Assembly (NCBI RefSeq): GCF_001922575.1
Contig: NZ_MRCI01000001.1
Coordinates: 1,302,001 to 1,366,000 of the forward strand
DNA from: Neptunomonas phycophila
GTDB taxonomy: Bacteria; Pseudomonadota; Gammaproteobacteria; Pseudomonadales; Balneatricaceae
Direction: 5' to 3'
Length of the DNA: 64,000 nt
Part shown: positions 28,246 to 34,905 of the stretch, piece by piece
Position numbering within the stretch: the first letter of the stretch is position 1
How the letters are laid out: every line of letters starts with the position of its first letter
Translations under genes and position numbers: made by a program
Notes under the pieces: model-generated
The model's database searches: none
Told to the model about the DNA's origin: nothing
What the model saw: the letters and a program-made list of their open reading frames with translations, nothing else

Positions 28246-28827
28246 GTGCATAAATCCAAAAAACTCATATTAACTATTCTTGCGTTTGTAGTTCCGGGTG
28301 TTGCCTATGCCAACGCAGGTGTACCAATGCTATTTTTGGCAATGCCAGCATTTTTAATGTCGCTAGTGCCGATCATAGCTATAGAAACACTCTACATATC
28401 AAAGGGTTTGGAACTATCTCTTGGTCAATCTTTGAAAACGGTAAGCATTTCTAATGTGGCCTCAACCATTATAGGTATTCCTCTTACATGGTTTCTACTT
28501 ATGTTGGTTCAAATGGTTACTGGAGGTGGTAGTGCTTACGGAATTAATTCTGTCATGGGTAAAGTGTTAGCGGTTACTTGGCAGGCTCCATGGTTGATAC
28601 CATATGAAGAAGATCTGAATTGGATGATCCCTATTGCAGGGTTAGTGTTGTTGATCCCGTTCTTCTTCGCGTCATGGTGGTCGGAGTTTTTTGTTTCAAA
28701 AAAACTCAATAAAACACTACCATCGCTAAGCATCAGGGGTAAGGTACGCAACGCAAACCTAATTACTTACTCTTTGTTGGCCGCATGGCCAATTGGTTTC
28801 TGGGTGTTAAGTAGTGCTGCGAAGTAA
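28246..28827 (+). CDS. Cassette 5: multispan membrane protein, unknown
   Basis: 193-aa protein starting at GTG 28246 with a GAGGGAA Shine-Dalgarno stretch just upstream. The N-terminal segment (KKLILTILAFVVPGVAYANAG) looks like a signal sequence, followed by about four more membrane helices. No recognised family. Occupies the whole cassette. Confidence 0.7.
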   Translation: MHKSKKLILTILAFVVPGVAYANAGVPMLFLAMPAFLMSLVPIIAIETLYISKGLELSLGQSLKTVSISNVASTIIGIPLTWFLLMLVQMVTGGGSAYGINSVMGKVLAVTWQAPWLIPYEEDLNWMIPIAGLVLLIPFFFASWWSEFFVSKKLNKTLPSLSIRGKVRNANLITYSLLAAWPIGFWVLSSAAK

Positions 28828-28833
28828 GTCTTT

Positions 28834-28890
28834 ATCAAACGCGTCAATCAGGACGCTCGCAAGCTCGCGCCTATTGCGCGAGCGTTATAT
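28834..28890 (+). repeat. attC 5 (short, imperfect)
   Basis: 57-bp site ending at GTTATAT (28884-28890). Its opening core reads ATCAAAC rather than the expected ATTTAAC, but inner GCTCGC and GCGAGC arms around 28855-28884 can form a compact hairpin. Confidence 0.65.
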
Positions 28891-28977
28891 ACCTAGGGAC
28901 GCGGTGTGGGATTAATCGAAGCTATTGTATTAGGATTGTAGTTTAAGAACCTGCAAAAACCATTTGTCTTCTTCTCA

Positions 28978-29250
28978 ATGCTAATTGGCTTTATGTCACT
29001 TATTTACTTTTTCTATTTCCCTCTTCAAAAGCAGAATTGTCGTATAACTTCGCTCGTTGTAGATGAATACGCTAGAGGCAATGGAGTCGGAAAAAGGCTA
29101 ATCGACCATGCACTAGAAAAAGCTAAAAGTCTTTCTTGCGCGCAGTTGGAAGTAACTACATCTTTGACTCGCGAAGCAACTCAGGCATATTACGAGCGCA
29201 GTGGTTTTATCAAATCATCGTTCAGGTACTATTTGGACTTAGGCATCTAA
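28978..29250 (+). CDS. Cassette 6: N-terminally short GNAT acetyltransferase
   Basis: 90-aa GNAT fragment or minimal form. Motif A is complete: ITSLVVDEYARGNGVGKRLIDHALEKA (acetyl-CoA pyrophosphate loop RGNGVGK), followed by AYYERSGF of motif B. The beta1-alpha2 part of a full ~140-residue GNAT is missing; the 87 bases before the ATG are in the cassette but contain stop codons. Probably a decayed or truncated acetyltransferase, activity doubtful. Confidence 0.7.
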   Translation: MLIGFMSLIYFFYFPLQKQNCRITSLVVDEYARGNGVGKRLIDHALEKAKSLSCAQLEVTTSLTREATQAYYERSGFIKSSFRYYLDLGI

Positions 29251-29352
29251 CAATCTACTATAGCCGCTCGTGGGGACGCAAACACATGGGCTGCGTCGCT
29301 TCGCTGCTAAATTTTAGCCTAGGTATTTCCGCCCCTAAGCAGGCCGTTAGGC
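29245..29352 (+). repeat. attC 6
   Basis: 108-bp site from ATCTAAC (29245-29251) to GTTAGGC (29346-29352). One mismatch to the expected ATATAAC. The acetyltransferase stop lies in the opening core. Confidence 0.82.
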
Positions 29353-29370
29353 CCAAAAAGGTTTCAACGC

Positions 29371-29796
29371 ATGAAACGAAATAAAAAAATGTTTGTGGTT
29401 CTGTTACTAAGCCAAATATTGTGGGGAGAAGCAATGGCTGCTACTTTCGATGAAATAATAGACACCTTGAAGTACGATTCGATTGGTGGGTATAAGGTAG
29501 TTAATCTCTTGTCGAATGAAGCCTCGATTCCGAAACAAGTTCTAGGCGTAACAGTCCAGCACTTTGACTCTAAAACATCATACACTGGAGGTTCTTCACA
29601 AGTAACGCTCCAATTCTCCAAATTGGGAACTGGAATCAACCAGGAGAAACTTAAAAGAGTTATAGGTAGCTTCCCTTCTTTAACGTTGGAGGAAGAGTTC
29701 GGGCAAACGGATTTTTCATGGAGGTTTGGAGGTATAAACTGTTATATATCAGTGCATACGGAGGATGACATATTTGAATATTCCTGCTGGAAGTAG
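29371..29796 (+). CDS. Cassette 7: exported protein of unknown function
   Basis: 141 aa with a clear signal peptide (KRNKK then a hydrophobic core, cleavage after AMA near residue 23). The mature ~118-residue domain has two cysteines (residue about 129 in INCYIS and the penultimate position of the protein) that may form a disulfide. Probably periplasmic. No family recognised. Confidence 0.72.
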   Translation: MKRNKKMFVVLLLSQILWGEAMAATFDEIIDTLKYDSIGGYKVVNLLSNEASIPKQVLGVTVQHFDSKTSYTGGSSQVTLQFSKLGTGINQEKLKRVIGSFPSLTLEEEFGQTDFSWRFGGINCYISVHTEDDIFEYSCWK

Positions 29797-29803
29797 AAGC
29801 GGG

Positions 29804-29908
29804 GCCTAACAAATAGCTCATGAGCGACCTCCGTTGCGTCGGCTTTTTTTGTGGCAGCTACCACAAAAAATTCTAACTGCACTCCGACGCCATAGCTGGG
29901 CGTTATGC
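29804..29908 (+). repeat. attC 7
   Basis: 105-bp site from GCCTAAC (29804-29810) to GTTATGC (29902-29908). GCCTAAC is the exact reverse complement of GTTAGGC at 29346. The inner TTTTTTGTGG and CCACAAAAAA arms form a perfect stem. Confidence 0.88.
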
Positions 29909-29928
29909 ATTAAAAAAGTCCCGCAGAC

Positions 29929-30230
29929 ATGGATGTAATATTAATCATTTCAATATACGTAATCTTAATTTCTATTGCATCGTTACCGTGTCTGCTTGTT
30001 TGTCTTGTTGCTGCAAAACTGCTCCCTTCCCGATTTAGCGTTAAGCCAAAAATCCTAACTTCTATTTCTGTTCTTTTATCTCTTTAAGTGCCTATCTTCT
30101 AAACATGGAGCTAGAAGGCGGCATGCTTTCAGTGCTTTTTGTTGCCATAGTGCTTACCTTAGCTTGGTTTCTAGTGTTGCTTGTTTTATTGGTCTTGTAT
30201 AAAAGTGTGGTTAAAACTAAGAGTGCATAA
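29929..30230 (+). pseudogene. Cassette 8: small membrane protein split by a frameshift
   Basis: Frame 1 from ATG 29929 encodes 52 residues with a hydrophobic helix and stops at 30085-30087. A second frame, already open across that stop (SLSAYLLNMELEGG...), runs to TAA 30228-30230 and holds another hydrophobic helix (about 20 residues) plus the C-terminus. Together they would give one ~100-aa two- or three-helix membrane protein. A single-base insertion or a sequencing error near 30060-30085 explains this best. The second part alone could start at ATG 30105 (41 aa). Confidence 0.55.
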
Positions 30231-30326
30231 TAAAACTCAAAAACAAGCCTCAATAATCGTTCCCTTTGGTCGCTGGGACAGCCAAAACGCAGCGCTTATT
30301 TGTCTGCCCCTGTGCGGGGGTTATGC
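30225..30326 (+). repeat. attC 8
   Basis: 102-bp site from GCATAAT (30225-30231; expected GCATAAC) to GTTATGC (30320-30326). Inner arms such as GCTGGGACAGCC are visible. Confidence 0.78.
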
Positions 30327-30434
30327 GGTCGAGAAAGAATGCAGGAATCTGAGGTGTTGAAAGAACTGGCATTTTACGTGCTGAGCCGGCGGGCATAAGA
30401 ACATTGCCGCTTAGTATAAAATAAGGAGATAAGA

Positions 30435-30902
30435 ATGATTTTATCCAAACTAATATCCCTAACGATACTCGCTATTGTTGTTTTCACATGCCCCGTGACA
30501 ACTTATGCTGAGGACGCAAGCGATCCGCGTTCATATGAATATCAGTTCATATATTGTGATACACGTGATGATATTAAGGCGCTTCATGATTGCACATGCT
30601 ATGCAACAAAAGCAGCTGATTATCTGGTAGAAAACCCAAAAGCACACATACAGGAAGCATCAAAGAATGCCTTAGACGCATGTTTTGATGTTAATGGCAT
30701 GGAAGAGTGGGAATACCAGCAATGTCTCAACAGAAAAGGTCTGATGCGCTATTCTTTTGAGCAAAAAGACAACGTATGTCAGTGTGTTACGGATAAGCTC
30801 ATGACAAAATTTAGTGAAGATACGACTCATTTTAATCGCAAGGCACCCAATTTTAGACGCAATTTTTACACGAGATGCCTGCACGAAGTTGGTCTCAAAT
30901 AA
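30435..30902 (+). CDS. Cassette 9: cysteine-rich exported protein
   Basis: 155 aa with a signal peptide (hydrophobic residues 4-24, cleavage after TYA). The mature protein carries eight cysteines in patterns CDTRDDIKALHDCTC, C, C, CQC and C, suggesting disulfide bonds in the periplasm or outside. AAGGAGA lies 7 bases before the ATG. A tiny 19-codon frame (30339-30398) precedes it in the cassette. No family recognised. Confidence 0.75.
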   Translation: MILSKLISLTILAIVVFTCPVTTYAEDASDPRSYEYQFIYCDTRDDIKALHDCTCYATKAADYLVENPKAHIQEASKNALDACFDVNGMEEWEYQQCLNRKGLMRYSFEQKDNVCQCVTDKLMTKFSEDTTHFNRKAPNFRRNFYTRCLHEVGLK

Positions 30903-30919
30903 TCAAGTCAGCGCGTAGT

Positions 30920-31046
30920 GCTTAACAAGGCGTTTAATAAGACAGATTCCCAACGTATGGTATTTTTCATTCCATCGTTGGGTTTCGTTTTTACGGCGGT
31001 ATGATTTTGTTCAGTGGTAGCTTTGCTTACTACTTATCGCAGCGTA
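30920..31046 (+). repeat. attC 9, long Vibrio-type (VCR-like)
   Basis: Opens with GCTTAACAAGGCGTTTAA (from 30920) and contains CCCAACGTATGG and CGTTGGGTTTCG, then a long variable part ending near GCAGCGTAAAC (about 31046). The length of about 127 bp and the TAACAAGGCGTTTAA style are those of Vibrio super-integron repeats. The final core reads GTAAAC instead of GTTRRRY, so the 3' end is mutated. Confidence 0.7.
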
Positions 31047-31053
31047 AACGATT

Positions 31054-31422
31054 ATGGAGGATAGGATGGAAGCCAAGGATCTTAGTGACAAGGAGATACT
31101 CGATATTGTAATGCCGTTAGCTGAGTATACCGAGAACGCATGGAATGAAAAAAATTACAATGAATTCATTCGTTATTTCTTCGATGAGAATCCCTCTGAA
31201 GACTTTCCAGAAGGTGAATTCAACAGGCAGATTGAAGAAAACTTTGACTTGTATGGAACACATAAAATATCTGATTTAGTCGCCATACATAGAAATCCTG
31301 ATCATGTGATTGTGTTGTGGAAAGTAGAATTAGAAAAAAGAAAAGAGCCGGGCCTTCTGATCTATGGTTTTAGAGAGCGGGAGGGGCAGGTTCTTATTGA
31401 AGGTTGTGCATACCACGCATAA
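31054..31422 (+). CDS. Cassette 10: NTF2-like small protein (tentative)
   Basis: 122 aa, soluble and acidic. The pattern of N-terminal helices (MPLAEYTENAWNEKNYNEFIRYFFDEN) followed by beta strands (VIVLWKVELEKRKEPGLLIYGFRE) resembles SnoaL/NTF2-like folds, but no motif is diagnostic. ATG 31054 or ATG 31066 could be used; GGAGGAT lies before the later one. Function unknown. Confidence 0.65.
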   Translation: MEDRMEAKDLSDKEILDIVMPLAEYTENAWNEKNYNEFIRYFFDENPSEDFPEGEFNRQIEENFDLYGTHKISDLVAIHRNPDHVIVLWKVELEKRKEPGLLIYGFREREGQVLIEGCAYHA

Positions 31423-31434
31423 AGCTAGCAATGC

Positions 31435-31508
31435 ACTTAACATCGGGCGCTGCGCACCATGAAACCTCAATAGTTACGTTATTTTAGTTCTTTAGTGCGG
31501 CGTTACAT
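31435..31508 (+). repeat. attC 10 (degenerate)
   Basis: 74-bp segment from ACTTAAC (31435-31441) to GTTACAT (31502-31508) between two cassette genes. The inner arms are poorly paired. GTTACAT pairs, with one mismatch, with ATTTAAC at the end of the next cassette, supporting this boundary. Confidence 0.55.
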
Positions 31509-31550
31509 TGCTGACTGACCATTGCCAGCCGAGCATCAGCGATATATGAT

Positions 31551-31583
31551 CCGTATATATAACGTATACATACCGTATATCTA
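31551..31583 (+). promoter_or_regulatory. Three 11-bp tandem repeats before the ParD-like gene
   Basis: CCGTATATATA, ACGTATACATA and CCGTATATCTA follow one another without gaps; CGTATA recurs at 31552, 31563 and 31574. One repeat per helical turn fits cooperative binding of a ribbon-helix-helix antitoxin. The array ends at the AGGAG ribosome site for the gene at 31593. Confidence 0.75.
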
Positions 31584-31592
31584 GGAGTTGCT

Positions 31593-31799
31593 ATGGGAAT
31601 TGTAAAGATTGACGACGAACTACATGAGGAGGTTCGTAAGGCGAGTTCACTTATGGTTCGCTCTATCAATGCTCAGGCTGAGTATTGGATAAAGATTGGC
31701 ATGCTCGCCGAGGCGAATCCCAGCATGTCTTTTTCTGAGATCATGCGTGACCAAATGAAGCTGGCCAACGTAGACCTAAGGAAGGTTGTCGGTGGCTAG
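31593..31799 (+). CDS. Cassette 11a: ParD-like antitoxin
   Basis: 68-aa protein starting MGIVKIDDELHEEVRKAS, with a short N-terminal strand and two helices typical of ribbon-helix-helix regulators, then SINAQAEYWIKIGMLAEANP as in the ParD_like family. AGGAG lies 8 bases before the ATG, directly after three 11-bp repeats. It overlaps the methionine aminopeptidase gene by 8 bases. In ordinary systems the partner is a toxin such as ParE; here the partner is a peptidase. Regulator function is inferred. Confidence 0.82.
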   Translation: MGIVKIDDELHEEVRKASSLMVRSINAQAEYWIKIGMLAEANPSMSFSEIMRDQMKLANVDLRKVVGG

Positions 31800-32565
31800 C
31801 GTAAAACTGAAAAGTGCTGAAGAATTGAATTTAATGCGGGAGTCCGGTCGGCTTCTTGCAAGGGTTTTTGATTACCTTGATGGCCGTATCGACATTGGTG
31901 TATCAACGATGGATATCAATGATGTGGCGGAGAGGTTCATTATCGATCAGCTACATGCTCGACCAGCGAGTAAAGGTCAGTATGGGTATCAGTATGTTTT
32001 GAATAGTTCTGTAAACTACGTTGTGTGCCATGGCGTTCCTTCAACCAATCAAAAGCTGAAATCCGGTGATATTATCAATGTTGATATAACGTTGGAGCAG
32101 GGCGGATTTATCGCTGACTCGAGCAAAATGTACATGATCGGTGACGTGACTCCGGTCGCTAAGCGTTTGGTTGATAAAACCTATGAGGCCATGTGGGAAG
32201 GGATCCGAGTTGTAAAGCCTGGAGCGACCCTTGGTGATATTGGTTATGCCATTCAGAGTCACGCCCAGAAACATGGCTATTCTGTTGTTCGCGAGTATTG
32301 TGGGCACGGAATTGGGCGAGAAATGCATGAAGAGCCACAGGTTCTGCATTATGGCCAGCTCGGCAAGGGTTTGGTTCTGCAGGAAGGGATGGTGTTTACA
32401 ATAGAACCCATGATTAATCAGGGCAAGGCCAAGGTTAAGTTGAAAAAAGATGGGTGGACCGTCGTCACTAGCGATAAAAAATTATCTGCTCAGTGGGAGC
32501 ATACGGTCGCCGTTACCTCCGATGGTTACGAGGTTCTGACGCTCAGAGCTGAAGAGCGAATTTAA
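31792..32565 (+). CDS. map: Cassette 11b: type I methionine aminopeptidase
   Basis: 257-aa M24 peptidase that removes the initiator methionine from new proteins. All family residues are visible: VVCHGVP (His79-type), NVDITLEQGGFIADSSKM with both metal aspartates, EYCGHGIGREMHEEP with metal His, MVFTIEPMI with metal Glu, and QWEHTVAV with the last Glu. The start is GTG 31792 (AAGGAAGG upstream), overlapping the ParD-like gene. It is probably a second copy beside a housekeeping map outside the window. Carriage in an integron cassette with an antitoxin-like gene is unusual. Confidence 0.93.
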   Translation: MASVKLKSAEELNLMRESGRLLARVFDYLDGRIDIGVSTMDINDVAERFIIDQLHARPASKGQYGYQYVLNSSVNYVVCHGVPSTNQKLKSGDIINVDITLEQGGFIADSSKMYMIGDVTPVAKRLVDKTYEAMWEGIRVVKPGATLGDIGYAIQSHAQKHGYSVVREYCGHGIGREMHEEPQVLHYGQLGKGLVLQEGMVFTIEPMINQGKAKVKLKKDGWTVVTSDKKLSAQWEHTVAVTSDGYEVLTLRAEERI

Positions 32566-32606
32566 CAACCGCAGGCACGGCAGCATCTAAATAATTGCGG
32601 CGTGCA
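32560..32606 (+). repeat. Possible attC 11 remnant
   Basis: ATTTAAC (32560-32566), overlapping the map stop codon, is one mismatch from the expected partner of GTTACAT at 31502. GCGGCGTGCAT at about 32597 resembles a GCGGCGTT end missing a T. The interior is too short for a normal attC, so the site is probably deleted in part. Confidence 0.4.
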
Positions 32607-32620
32607 TCCAAGGAGAGGAC

Positions 32621-33208
32621 ATGGCAAATAGAAGTTATTTATATACAACAAATCATCTTCCTGAGTCACCAGAGTGGCAAGAAGTAAAGGATTTGCATAG
32701 CATTTCGGAATGGAATTACGATATCCCCTTAGCTTTTAAGCTGTTACTCGCGGGCAACCCTAGAGCGGTTAAGTCATCCATTTGGGAAACTCCCGAAAAA
32801 ATTGCAATAGCCGGTGATTTTCAAACGGGTTTGGCTACCTTAAATGAATATCTCGACAGGTTACCTCCTCAGGCTGAAGCGCTTGTAACTGAGACAAAAG
32901 CTTTTTTATCTAACGCTTCAAATGAAAGACAATATTTTATCCTTGAATGCGGTGAAATATTTGATATGGAGGAAGGCCCTCTAGAAGCAAAAAATCGGGC
33001 ACTGATAGAAGAAATAAACTCTATTAATCAGGATGTACGCGCACTAGCTGTACCTAAGGCTATTATTCCTGATGAGCCACATAGAGGCTTCTTAGATAAA
33101 CTGTTGGGCCGCAAGCAAGAGCCACCACAATATGACCCATTAGAACCTTTTTATGGTCTTGGTTTAGGTAATTGGTCAAATATATTGTATTTTCAGTTTG
33201 GCGATTAA
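32621..33208 (+). CDS. Cassette 12: DUF7822-like protein
   Basis: 195-aa soluble protein starting MANRSYLYTTNHLPESP, a start shared by a widespread family I recall as DUF7822, often found near polymorphic-toxin immunity genes. No membrane segment. AGGAGAGG lies before the ATG. A half attC (GTCTAACAAACG at about 33212-33223) follows. Function unknown; the immunity idea is only contextual. Confidence 0.7.
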   Translation: MANRSYLYTTNHLPESPEWQEVKDLHSISEWNYDIPLAFKLLLAGNPRAVKSSIWETPEKIAIAGDFQTGLATLNEYLDRLPPQAEALVTETKAFLSNASNERQYFILECGEIFDMEEGPLEAKNRALIEEINSINQDVRALAVPKAIIPDEPHRGFLDKLLGRKQEPPQYDPLEPFYGLGLGNWSNILYFQFGD

Positions 33209-33265
33209 TTGGTCTAACAAACGTATGTTGATAGGCCGATTTTCCATATTTTTATAGGGCTATGT

Positions 33266-33646
33266 ATGAATGTTGTTCCTTTAATAGCGGGTGTGGTTTT
33301 CGGAGGTATTGGGAGCTATATCATATTTGATTACTATCGTTTTAATCGGGCAGTACTAAAAACTCAGGGAAAAATATTACGCTATGATGAGTACCAAACG
33401 AAAAGTGATAACCGAAAACAAACAATGTTTAGGCCTATTTTTGAGTTTTCATTAAATGGCACTACTTACGAAGTTGAATCAAAAACATCTTTTAGCTCAC
33501 ACATAGTCCCAGTAGGCCGATATACAGATGTTTTGTATAAAAAAGGGGATGAAGGTAACGCCCGTTTAGCTAAAGGAAATGGTTATGGACTAGGTATTCT
33601 GTTTATAGGCCTTGCTATACCGGCCATTTATTTGGGTGTGTTTTAA
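33266..33646 (+). CDS. Cassette 13: DUF3592-like membrane protein
   Basis: 126 aa. Hydrophobic helices at the N-terminus (about 4-22) and C-terminus (about 106-124) flank a small beta-rich domain (KTQGKILRYDEYQ...FRPIFEFSLNGTTYEVESK), the layout of DUF3592 proteins. No function known. Its TAA overlaps a TTTTAAC core-like sequence. Confidence 0.7.
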   Translation: MNVVPLIAGVVFGGIGSYIIFDYYRFNRAVLKTQGKILRYDEYQTKSDNRKQTMFRPIFEFSLNGTTYEVESKTSFSSHIVPVGRYTDVLYKKGDEGNARLAKGNGYGLGILFIGLAIPAIYLGVF

Positions 33647-33711
33647 CAGTGGGTAGCTGGTGTCCTTTAGGTAGTTAGAAAAATAACATGCGGTTGAAAA
33701 GGGCGTTATCA
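33641..33711 (+). repeat. Degenerate last attC
   Basis: TTTTAAC at 33641-33647 and GGGCGTTATCA ending at 33711 look like the two outer cores of a 71-bp site. Inner arms are not convincing. It marks the probable right end of the array. Confidence 0.35.
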
Positions 33712-33775
33712 GCTGGTAGTCAGCAACCGTTGTGGAGCGATCAAAGCCGCGTTAGCAGGCCTAGTAGGGTTAGCT

Positions 33776-34252
33776 TTGTTGGCTCCAGTTATCATTAGCT
33801 CTGTTAAACCGGCTCAGTCGTTCCCGCTCATACACGATATAACAACAAACACGAACAACCCGCCTGCGTTTTTGGTGTTGGACGAGAGCCGCAAGGGGGC
33901 TAAAAATTCCCTTGTGTATGGTGGAGCCGAAGTAGCTGAGATGCAGAAAAAAGCTTATGCCGATATTGCACCTATTCAGACGAGCAAGACAGCCCAACAA
34001 GCCTTTAGCGAGTCTTTACGTGTTGCAAATGAAATGGGGTGGGAGATAGTCGCTCAAGATGAAAATGCTTTACGCTTTGAGGCGTCAGCTCGTACCCCTG
34101 TTTTTCAGTTTGTTGATGATGTCGTCGTGACTGTGACAACTGAAGGTAGTGCAAGCCGTGTTGATATCCGCAGTGTTTCGCGTATTGGCCGCAGCGATAG
34201 AGGCGCGAATGCAGCACGTATTAGAGAGTTCATAGAAACTTTTGATCAATAA
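33776..34252 (+). CDS. DUF1499 protein, 5' end apparently lost
   Basis: The main part matches DUF1499 (FPLIHDITTNTNNPPAF ... VDIRSVSRIGRSDRGANAARI). The only in-frame start is TTG 33776, which lies inside what should be the N-terminal membrane helix. The frame is open back to 33698 and upstream codons read IKAALAGLVGLALLAP, a normal signal-anchor. The original ATG seems to have been removed or changed (GCG ATC AAA at 33737), close to the last attC. Likely a chromosomal gene damaged by the array edge. Confidence 0.65.
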   Translation: MLAPVIISSVKPAQSFPLIHDITTNTNNPPAFLVLDESRKGAKNSLVYGGAEVAEMQKKAYADIAPIQTSKTAQQAFSESLRVANEMGWEIVAQDENALRFEASARTPVFQFVDDVVVTVTTEGSASRVDIRSVSRIGRSDRGANAARIREFIETFDQ

Positions 34253-34379
34253 TGCACTCTCAATGAGGGTGTATATGCCTGTCTACAAGGATGTGTATTA
34301 GTTCTAAGTAGATCAACATGCCATTTCTATATGTGTGTGGTGTGGCGGTGCATCAATTTATAACTAAAAGAGGTGTCTC

Positions 34380-34832
34380 ATGGTTAAGTCATTATTGTTG
34401 GGTGTTGCTTTAGCTGTGTTTTCATTATCGGCCAGTGCTGAGGACAGCTTGGTGAAGTATGAAAGCATTTACTCAGTAAAAGAAACGGCCGATCGTTTCG
34501 AAAACATAGCTAAAAGCAAGGGGTTAACTGTATTTACTCGAATTAACCACCAGCAAAATGCTGCTAATGTGGGTTTGGAGTTGCGTCCAACCGAAGTGAT
34601 TATCTTTGGTAACCCCAAAGTGGGTACTCCACTCATGCAATGCTCACAAGATGTAGCGATCGATTTGCCGCAAAAAGTGATGATTACTGAGGACTCAAAT
34701 AATAAGGTTTGGTTGTCTTATAACAATCCTAATTACCTTGTACAGCGTCACAGTATTGAAGGATGCGATGAAGTGATTAAGAAAGTATCGGGTGTATTAG
34801 GCGCACTCTCTACGGCTGCAGTGGCGCAATAG
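34380..34832 (+). CDS. DUF302 exported protein
   Basis: 150 aa with a signal peptide (residues 1-20, cleavage after SASA). The mature part follows DUF302: SVKETADRFENIAKSKGLTVFTRINH, LRPTEVIIFGNPKVGTPLMQ, and DLPQKVMITED. Probably periplasmic; structures of the family suggest a small ligand-binding fold, but the role is not known. AGAGG lies upstream of the ATG. Confidence 0.88.
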   Translation: MVKSLLLGVALAVFSLSASAEDSLVKYESIYSVKETADRFENIAKSKGLTVFTRINHQQNAANVGLELRPTEVIIFGNPKVGTPLMQCSQDVAIDLPQKVMITEDSNNKVWLSYNNPNYLVQRHSIEGCDEVIKKVSGVLGALSTAAVAQ

Positions 34833-34905
34833 CGTATTTGTATGGCTCTTTAGGATCTAGTAAGCGGCTATACGGTGTTTATTAGATCCTTTAGGCCGGT
34901 TCCTT

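Larger units (their letters stand above)
25144..33711 (+). mobile_element. Sedentary chromosomal integron with dead integrase
   Basis: An integrase remnant on the minus strand is followed by an attI region and a tail-to-head array of at least eleven gene cassettes on the plus strand, each closed by an attC-type element with conserved RYYYAAC and GTTRRRY ends. At cassettes 1, 2, 3, 4 and 7 the 7-mer at the start is an exact reverse complement of the 7-mer opening its own attC, as required for excised circular cassettes. Cassettes 6, 8, 9 and 11 show one mismatch. From about 32.6 kb the attC sites decay. The element lies between aroC and a DUF1499 gene. Confidence 0.93.

Noticed and set aside
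30060-30090. Programmed -1 ribosomal frameshift in cassette 8
   Set aside because: No X XXY YYZ slippery heptamer or clear downstream structure; an indel is simpler.
30339-30398. 19-codon frame at the start of cassette 9
   Set aside because: Too short, no homology recognised; noted only as a possible leader or remnant.
25144-33711. CRISPR array explanation for the repeated elements
   Set aside because: The repeated elements are 57-127 bp, imperfect and separated by whole genes, which is attC organisation; no short regular repeat-spacer pattern or cas genes.
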